A stretch of 64,000 bases of DNA from NCBI GenBank assembly GCA_020747065.1, contig JAGMVK010000010.1, forward strand, positions 186,001-250,000, written 5' to 3'. Both the position numbers and the translations under genes were made by a program. This DNA comes from Cadophora sp. MPI-SDFR-AT-0126 (taxonomy: Eukaryota > Ascomycota > Leotiomycetes > Helotiales > Ploettnerulaceae). Position 1 is the first letter of the stretch; each line of letters starts with the position of its first letter. Below the pieces are notes generated by a model. The model had not been told where the DNA came from and did not search any database. It saw nothing but the letters and a program-made list of their open reading frames with translations. Of this stretch, positions 57,410-64,000 are shown one piece after another.

Positions 57410-60400
57410 AGTGAAGTTTTGTGAAGCGAAAGTCTGTGGAGAAGGTGTGATAAAATAGTGACTGTGGCTTCAGGAACAATGCAAGCCACAAGTGTAGCCA
57501 CACGCTTAGAATGTAGAATGAGAAGAGTGGAGGAGAATGATGATGCTCGAAAACAACATCATGCAGGGCAACAGCCTCCTTTTATGAATCCTGACAGTCG
57601 AGAACATCACGCTCTGAAAAGTAAATAACCGAGCTACTAGTCCACGCGGTCAGGAAGTCGTTCGATAGTCAGGACCCCAAAAGTCTTGCACTGCAAGGCC
57701 GTGAGGTCCAAAATACGAACGGCACAGACCTGACGATCTAGAAGAAGACAGAGCAGGTCGAAAAGAGAGAGAAAGGCTTGGTACTAGAAGTCCAAGCCCT
57801 ACAGATCCGGAAATCTTTAATTTGGTGGTGACGCTTGGGGCGCAGCCCGAGCGACCGCATGGCCAGAAAAGTCCCGATTTCGCGATGCAGCGCTAAAGGG
57901 ACCTGACATGGGCCTGGATTGTTGTCAACAAGGTGGTGCTCTGGCGATGGGATTCGCCTGCCGCTTGCCCAGAGCCGTGGGCCTTGGCAAGACCAACGGG
58001 CCGAGCAACATTAGAATTAAGACGAATTCGGGATTTGAAGATTGATGAAGGAAAGGTTGAAGTGATGCTCGGACGTGAACAGACCATAATAATAATAATA
58101 GACCCTGAACGAGGACACAAATGTGCTTTGGAACTCGGGCAAAGAATCTTGTATCGCCATCGAGTTGCTCAAGCTATCGCTGTTTTCTTCAGGCGACCAT
58201 CAGCAATGCAAGGTTATTTTCAGACGTGATGAATACCCCGGAGAAGGATCCGCAGAGAACATAGGAATACCTGTGGCCAATCAAATCCGAGTGATTGGCA
58301 ACAAAGACAACAAATTCTTCCGTTCCCGTTCCCAAAGCCCTGGGCTTGAGTTGACTGCCAGCTTGAAGATGGCGGCGAGAACCGAGAGGCAGGGTCCAGA
58401 CACTAGTCTGGACCAGAGCCGAGCCTGGACTGACCAATGGGACCAAGCGGACCTGATATCAGAGGGCTTGGAACTACTGCAGAGGCTTAACCTTAAAAGA
58501 ACAAACCGACAAGCTTTGAGGCCGAGCTGAAAATCAGACGGGTTGGCAGCCTGACTTTTGCCATCGAAGACCTGCAAGTTTTCTTGGGAGTGCGTGCACT
58601 TGGAGGTTCGACTTCTGCTGTGACCCGATATTTTCGTACCGCAGCAGCCGAGTTCAGAATCTTTGTTTAGATTTATCAATTCTGTACACGAATTGTCGTT
58701 ACGACTGCTACGTTGAGAGGCACAAGGCACAAGGCACAAGGCACATGGCGCAAGAAATCCGATACCTGCAGGTCATCGATGTACGGTGTCACGAGGATGC
58801 TGAAAAATGGGATGAACGTGAGGCGATTCGGAGGTACCTGGATGTGCATCTCAAAGCTGAAGATGCGGCGGAATATGCAAATTTTCGGAGACGGAACAAG
58901 AATCGGGTCGGATTGGTGTGTGCTGGCACGGCAGCTGAGTCGACGCATGACAAAAGGTAGCCGAGAACGATCTATGATCGACAAAATGTCTCAGCCGGGG
59001 TATCTGAAAGGACATCGAATGTCATCGAGGAATGCTGACTGAAGAACTTTTGGAACGGACTTGGCAACCTGTCTGCATCGTAGTGCTCAGTGAGTTCGGG
59101 CTTTCCCACCAGAGCCACCAGATTGTGAGGATAGTACTGCAGCCGTGAAAGAAGACAAAAATATCTCTCCAGAAGAGGAATTCGCACAAAATCGGTGGGA
59201 AAAGTAAGCTTTTGTTTCCAGCGGTGAAGATGCGCCGATGCTAGGTAAAAGATTCATGGGTAACTTCGAAGCCTCTCCATTCGTTGATCGAGCTTTGATC
59301 GACAAATCCTTCAAAGGAATATGATTGAACGCCGAGAATCGCCATATGGCACACTATCAGGCATTTCCCCAAATAGGTCACAATCGTCCTTGCTCAAATG
59401 CGACATCTGCACTTCGGTCTTGGTCTCTGTGATGGAAGGTCCTGCTTCAATGTCAGAAGCATTTCAGAAATTGAATAGAGTCTTCAGCGAGCAGACGCAC
59501 GAGGGCAGAATCTTTCCTCTCAAGCCCTGATACTAATCGTGCTTTACAGGGAAACCTGGGTCGCTTCGCGTTGCATTTATCTTGCGGAACTGCAAACTCT
59601 TCACGTGCCCCTTCTTCGTCACTTGAATCGCCTCCATGGAACTATTGTTGGTTCTGTGGGGAGGCTGCTTTTCAACACTCCAGTACTCGGATCGAAGCCT
59701 GGGTTCCTTTCAATGCTAGATCATAAGGCAACAATGCTCATCTTCGAGCTCGTGGTGAAATCATAAACCATTTTGAAACCACTGCCCATTCAAAGATAAT
59801 CCCTTGATGGCCGCCTTCTGTTCCAAACCGGGGGCCAATATACAAGGCATCGGTACATGAAGAAATTGGGTCTCCACGACATTGGATTTTCGAAGAAGAT
59901 CCAAGAATAGATGGAACGTCGAAGAAATGGAGCGGGATGCAAAAGCGCAAACGACTTGGCTTCAAAATTGGACGTACGTGAAAGAGTCTTCAATGCCCAT
60001 CAACAATGGTCGTAAAGGGACGATTCGAGGACACCGTAGTGAGTTGTGAACTTCCAATTAAGAAGCTGGAGATGATCGAGGGTTATAACAGAAACCTGGA
60101 AGCATGCCTGATATTGTCAAGCCTTCCGTGGCAAATGCCTATCATCCATCTCCACCATGATTCCATGTGTCGGTCTCTCGATTTCTGCTTAGTGCCATTG
60201 TCTTAGAGCCTGACTTTGCGGGTTGACTCCCGTTCCACTGTCGAAGTAAACTTGTGAGCCACCCCTCGCAGCGAGGGAGATTTCCCACGAGTAGTTCTTT
60301 TCCATCGTAGAATGAACGCCTCGCGTTCAAGAGCATGGTTTCGTGTGCCCAATGCTTCTTCGTGAACAATGGTCCCATTGACCGATACTGAATTGCAAGA

Positions 60401-60864
60401 TACGACATGAAGTCAAAATAGAGTAGAATCACGATGCAGCCTCACTACTCAACGACCTGTAGCTAACGATGCAACTTTGCTTCGGAACATTTGAACGCGT
60501 CAGAGACTCGAGGCGGGGCAGGCACGGTCCAAGCAACCCTGTCCGCCACGATGTCACGCCAGCAGCTACTGCCCCTCGTCCAATGCCCCCTTCTCTTCAA
60601 GGTTCCTCCCGTCGCATGTGAGATCATTCTCATCCCTTATCAACATCAATCTTTCTCTCGCTTGCCAACAATCAACTGGAAACTTCTTCCCATGAGAGAG
60701 ATATTGTGCTTGTCTGAAGAATAAAAGTGAACCAGTGCCAAGACATGTCACAATGAGCTGCCAAGCGGAACTTCGAACATCGATCCGATGTTCCTCGAAC
60801 TTCATCTCCCAATCAACGCTCGTCACAAAGTACACATCGGCGAGCGTCGTGACAAGCAGATACG
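57410..60864. other. 3.5-kb gene-poor region between peroxidase and HET gene 3
   Basis: Divergent promoters must lie at the two ends. The interior shows only short overlapping frames without domains. A short GCACAAGG-type tandem repeat occurs at about 58720-58746 and an AAT trinucleotide run at about 58087-58101. It may hold decayed genes, but none is recognisable. Confidence 0.45.
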
Positions 60865-63427
60865 ATGGAAGAGGCTCGAGATACTCTTCTCAAGATAGGA
60901 GAGCTTTCTATCAACAGGGTAGTCGAAAGCAGCAATTCAGAAACAGGTGGCCTAAGCCCCGCAGAATCCACCTATTGCACTACTTGCCACCTCCTCGAAA
61001 CCTACATCACAACATTCGAATCCTTCCTCTCTCAAAACCTGGAACTTCCAGCACCATATTCCAGGTCCACCACAGCGTCGCTCGGTCTCCGCTCAGAAAT
61101 CGAAGAGCGGGCTCAGATTCAGCAATGCCCTGGATGTCAATCCATCTTGAAGGCACTTGATTGGTACTTCGAGAATGGGGATGATGTCGGGTTGAATAGT
61201 AGTATAATAGAACAGGCCAGGACAGAGATGGATTATGAGATCAGCTTGGTGGTGAAAGCTAGTAACAGGGATATTGCGTGGGCGAAACCGTTGAGCATTA
61301 CTGCGCTAGGTGTTTCGGTAAGTATGGGATTTCACCTGGCCTGGTAGCGAGAGCACGACTTAACGAATATTGAAGTGCCTTCATCTCCAGCCGACAATAA
61401 AATATCCACCAAGGCAAGAACTTGGACGAGTCTGCGATCCCAAGCGACTTGACTACTCCATGCTCAAGAACTGGATCATCTGCTGTGAAGAATCGCATGA
61501 CTTCTGCACTACTTCGGTACTTTCCACACATCTGGGACCTACCACGCCAATCAAGTACATCGACCTCGAACAATCATGTCTGGTAGCATTTTCAACGGCC
61601 CCGAGGTACGCAGCACTCAGCTACGTCTGGGGCCGAGTTCCAACATTGATGACTATGAAGCACAATCTCGAGGAGTTAAGTCAACCGGGAGCTTTCACCA
61701 GACAAGCAGACCAGATACCTAGGACCATCAGAGATGCCATGGCACTTACCCGCGAACTGGGAATTCGATACCTCTGGGTCGATGCCCTGTGTATTGTACA
61801 AGACGATTTCGAGATCAAGCATGATCATCTCCGTGGCATGCCGTCCATCTACTCACTTGCGGTCTTTACGCTCGCCATAACCAACGGCTCAAATGCCAAT
61901 AGCGGGATCCCAGGCGTAGGACCCAACCCTCAACTTCGTTCCGTTCCCTCAGTGATAGCATTACCCACGAAAACAGTAACGATTTTCTCCTCGGAGCACC
62001 ACAAACGCCTCAAGTACCTAACACGCATGGGTTTCACTTCGCGCCCCATCTGGTCTACCCGTGCCTGGACAATGCAAGAACAGATCTTCTCGCGGCAAAC
62101 CCTCCTCCTCTCTGATAACCTCGCGGCATGGCTTTGTCCATCCACGCAATACCTCGAGGAAGTGGAACGACCGAGCGAATCACATCAGTGGGCGAAAACA
62201 GAAAATTTCAAGTCGGATCAGAGATATGACCTGATTCTACCGACGACTGTGAAATTGCGAGGCTTGGGAAGGCTGGTGGAGGAATATAATCAGAGGGAGT
62301 TATCATTCGAGGAAGATGTCGGTGATGCCTTCTTGGGAATAGCGTCTCTAAACGAGTCGATTTTCGGGCCGCTACATTTTGGGTTTCCAGAGGCATTTTT
62401 TGATTTTGGGATGTGCTGGTTGCCTTCTCCGAATCTCCGGCCCAGGAAAATTACCAACGAAAAGCGGAAAGTGCCAAGTTGGAGCTGGATGGGATGGCAT
62501 GGTCCGCTGGATTTGAAGCTTTGGGATGTCTTTCAAGATCATATCCTCGAGACTTTTGGGGATGTGAAGCGTGTCCCGTTCTTAGGATTCGATATGCGTG
62601 TGGAGCCTTTGGTGACATATTACAAAACATGTCTTGCCTGCTCGAAACAGTTCCCCGTCTCGAACTCTTACCATCACTCTCGTCGCTGGGCTGAGACTGC
62701 GCCGAGAGATAGGACCGAGAATGGAAATGGAAATGAGGTACCGGAAGGGTGGACACGCCACACCTCTCCATCAACATGGCCGGATACACTACCAACGTCA
62801 TGCTACCATCGCACATCCGAACCCGAATCCAACAGAACGCTGTATCGCTACCCGCTCCTCTCTTCCACTCTTACCTTCATTCCAGCACATACCTGCACAA
62901 CACCCATCTTCGACACAACCCTCTCATTTCGCGCTACGCGGCTCTTCTTCACTGTTTCCATCCACGCATCCTGCAAGATCGAGCAAGACTGGAAGAAAGA
63001 ACGTTCGGTTATTGAAGCTGATATTTTGGATGTAAGAGGTGTGAGGATTGGATATGCGAGTGTGGTTGATGCGATGGCAAGCAGTGGGACTGTGAATGCG
63101 AGAGTGCTAGAGGGTTGTGAGTTTATAGCTATTTCGCGGGGAAGATGTCCTGCTAGGAAGGAGGATGGGAGTAGGTGGGGTGGGGATTGGGTGGCGGGGA
63201 GGGAACATCCTTTTAGGGAGGATGTGGATACTGAGGATGTGAATGTAGAGGGAGTTGGGGAGGAGAGAGGTATGTATGAGTGGATTAATGTGCTTTGGGT
63301 TGAGAGGCGGGAGGGGGTGGCGTATAGGAAGGGGCTTGGGAGGGTGAGGAGGAGGGATTGGGAGGGCCGTGTTAAGGCATTGGAGTTGGAGAGGGGGGAG
63401 ATGGAGGTTGATGTTTTATTGGGTTGA
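60865..63427 (+). CDS. HET-domain protein 3
   Basis: Two exons (60865-61317, 61391-63427; 73-nt intron) give 829 aa. An alternative acceptor at 61375 (AAG) would add five residues in frame; I chose the CAG at 61390. The N-terminus again has two CxxC pairs (Cys38/Cys41 and Cys88/Cys91), and the second is followed by QSILKAL as SVLLGAL follows in HET protein 1. The HET domain lies at about 224-385: PRYAALSYVWG, YLWVDALCIVQDD and IWSTRAWTMQEQIFS. A WSWMGW block appears near 510. The long C-terminus is divergent and I see no known domain in it. It probably belongs to the same non-self recognition class as the two HET genes to the left, but the low mutual similarity outside the hallmark blocks argues against recent duplication. 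Confidence 0.9.
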
Positions 63428-64000
63428 TTAAGGAAGGTGGAAGAAAGAGGTGTGGGAAGTGAGTGAGTACCTTTTACTGACAGATGCTGTAAATACTACA
63501 GGTAATATCTAAGATATCCAAGCCCGTAGGCATTGCCAACTCCCTCCTTTCCTCTCATCTCTCGTCCATCCTCGCAGCTCGTACTTCTCTCTTATACATT
63601 CATCCCACTTCTTGATTCACCCGTCTCATCCAGTCAGTCTCATCTTACCCTATCCCATCTATCCTATCTCATCAATTCCAAACCAGACCAAGTCCCCCGA
63701 AACTCCATGATTACAATCACAGTCACTTGCAAGAAGTAAACAAACACACATAAATCACCCCATCCCACCCCGTCCCATTCTGCATTCTACCCTATCCCAT
63801 CCTATACTATCTTCCTTCCCGCACCACACCGCACGCATGACCGCATTACAAAGTTACATCTACTGTACTATGTTGAGAGAGGATAACTTACGCGTTGAAT
63901 AACATTGTGCATGCTCTACTGCACCACCAGAAGAGTGTATGTGTATGTATATAGATAGAACGATGATGGATGGATTGAAGGTAGGAAAATGAGGAGAAGG
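63428..64000. other. Gene-free right edge
   Basis: 3' flank of HET gene 3 and beyond. The stretch at about 63640-63800 is pyrimidine-rich with imperfect CTATCCCATC units on the plus strand. No gene is seen up to the end of the window. Confidence 0.45.

Overview
The window reads as nuclear DNA of a filamentous ascomycete (Pezizomycotina; Leotiomycetes is my guess, not shown). Genes are split by short GT-AG introns of 47-160 nt (one of 384 nt). Fungal core genes (PAC1/LIS1, a two-TOG Stu2/Alp14 protein, CDC24, MRP10, TFIP11/Spp382) sit beside families typical of Pezizomycotina (rhodopsin-domain receptor, class II peroxidase, three HET-domain proteins). I rebuilt exons by joining reading frames at canonical splice sites.

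Layout: 0.7-4.7 kb, a GMC oxidoreductase facing a seven-helix membrane protein. 6.7-17.2 kb, a housekeeping block: HSP31/DJ-1 glyoxalase, the spliceosomal G-patch protein TFIP11, and PAC1, which is divergently paired with the XMAP215-type protein. 17.2-31.0 kb, a 13.8-kb stretch between two facing 3' ends with no recognisable gene. 31-49.4 kb: a 1027-aa disordered protein with KEN boxes and CDK sites, MRP10, CDC24 (divergent from an F-box/WD40 protein), and a type II membrane protein resembling a glycosyltransferase. 50.6-63.4 kb, an accessory block: three HET-domain genes with a secreted class II peroxidase among them, and long gene-poor spacers.

Functional links: PAC1 (dynein regulator) and the TOG protein (microtubule polymerase) share one 0.93-kb promoter region. 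CDC24 (Cdc42 activator) supports polarised growth. The HET genes are the self/non-self recognition class.

Points most worth a second look: a frame break at a nine-C run in the CDC24 N-terminus; a roughly 215-residue insertion in the CDC24 PH domain carrying a tripled basic/serine cassette; the 13.8-kb desert with a GC-rich, hairpin-dense island; a stop-free 57-nt intron in the peroxidase; and the KEN/CDK-site protein. I found no tRNA, rRNA, CRISPR array or intact transposon.
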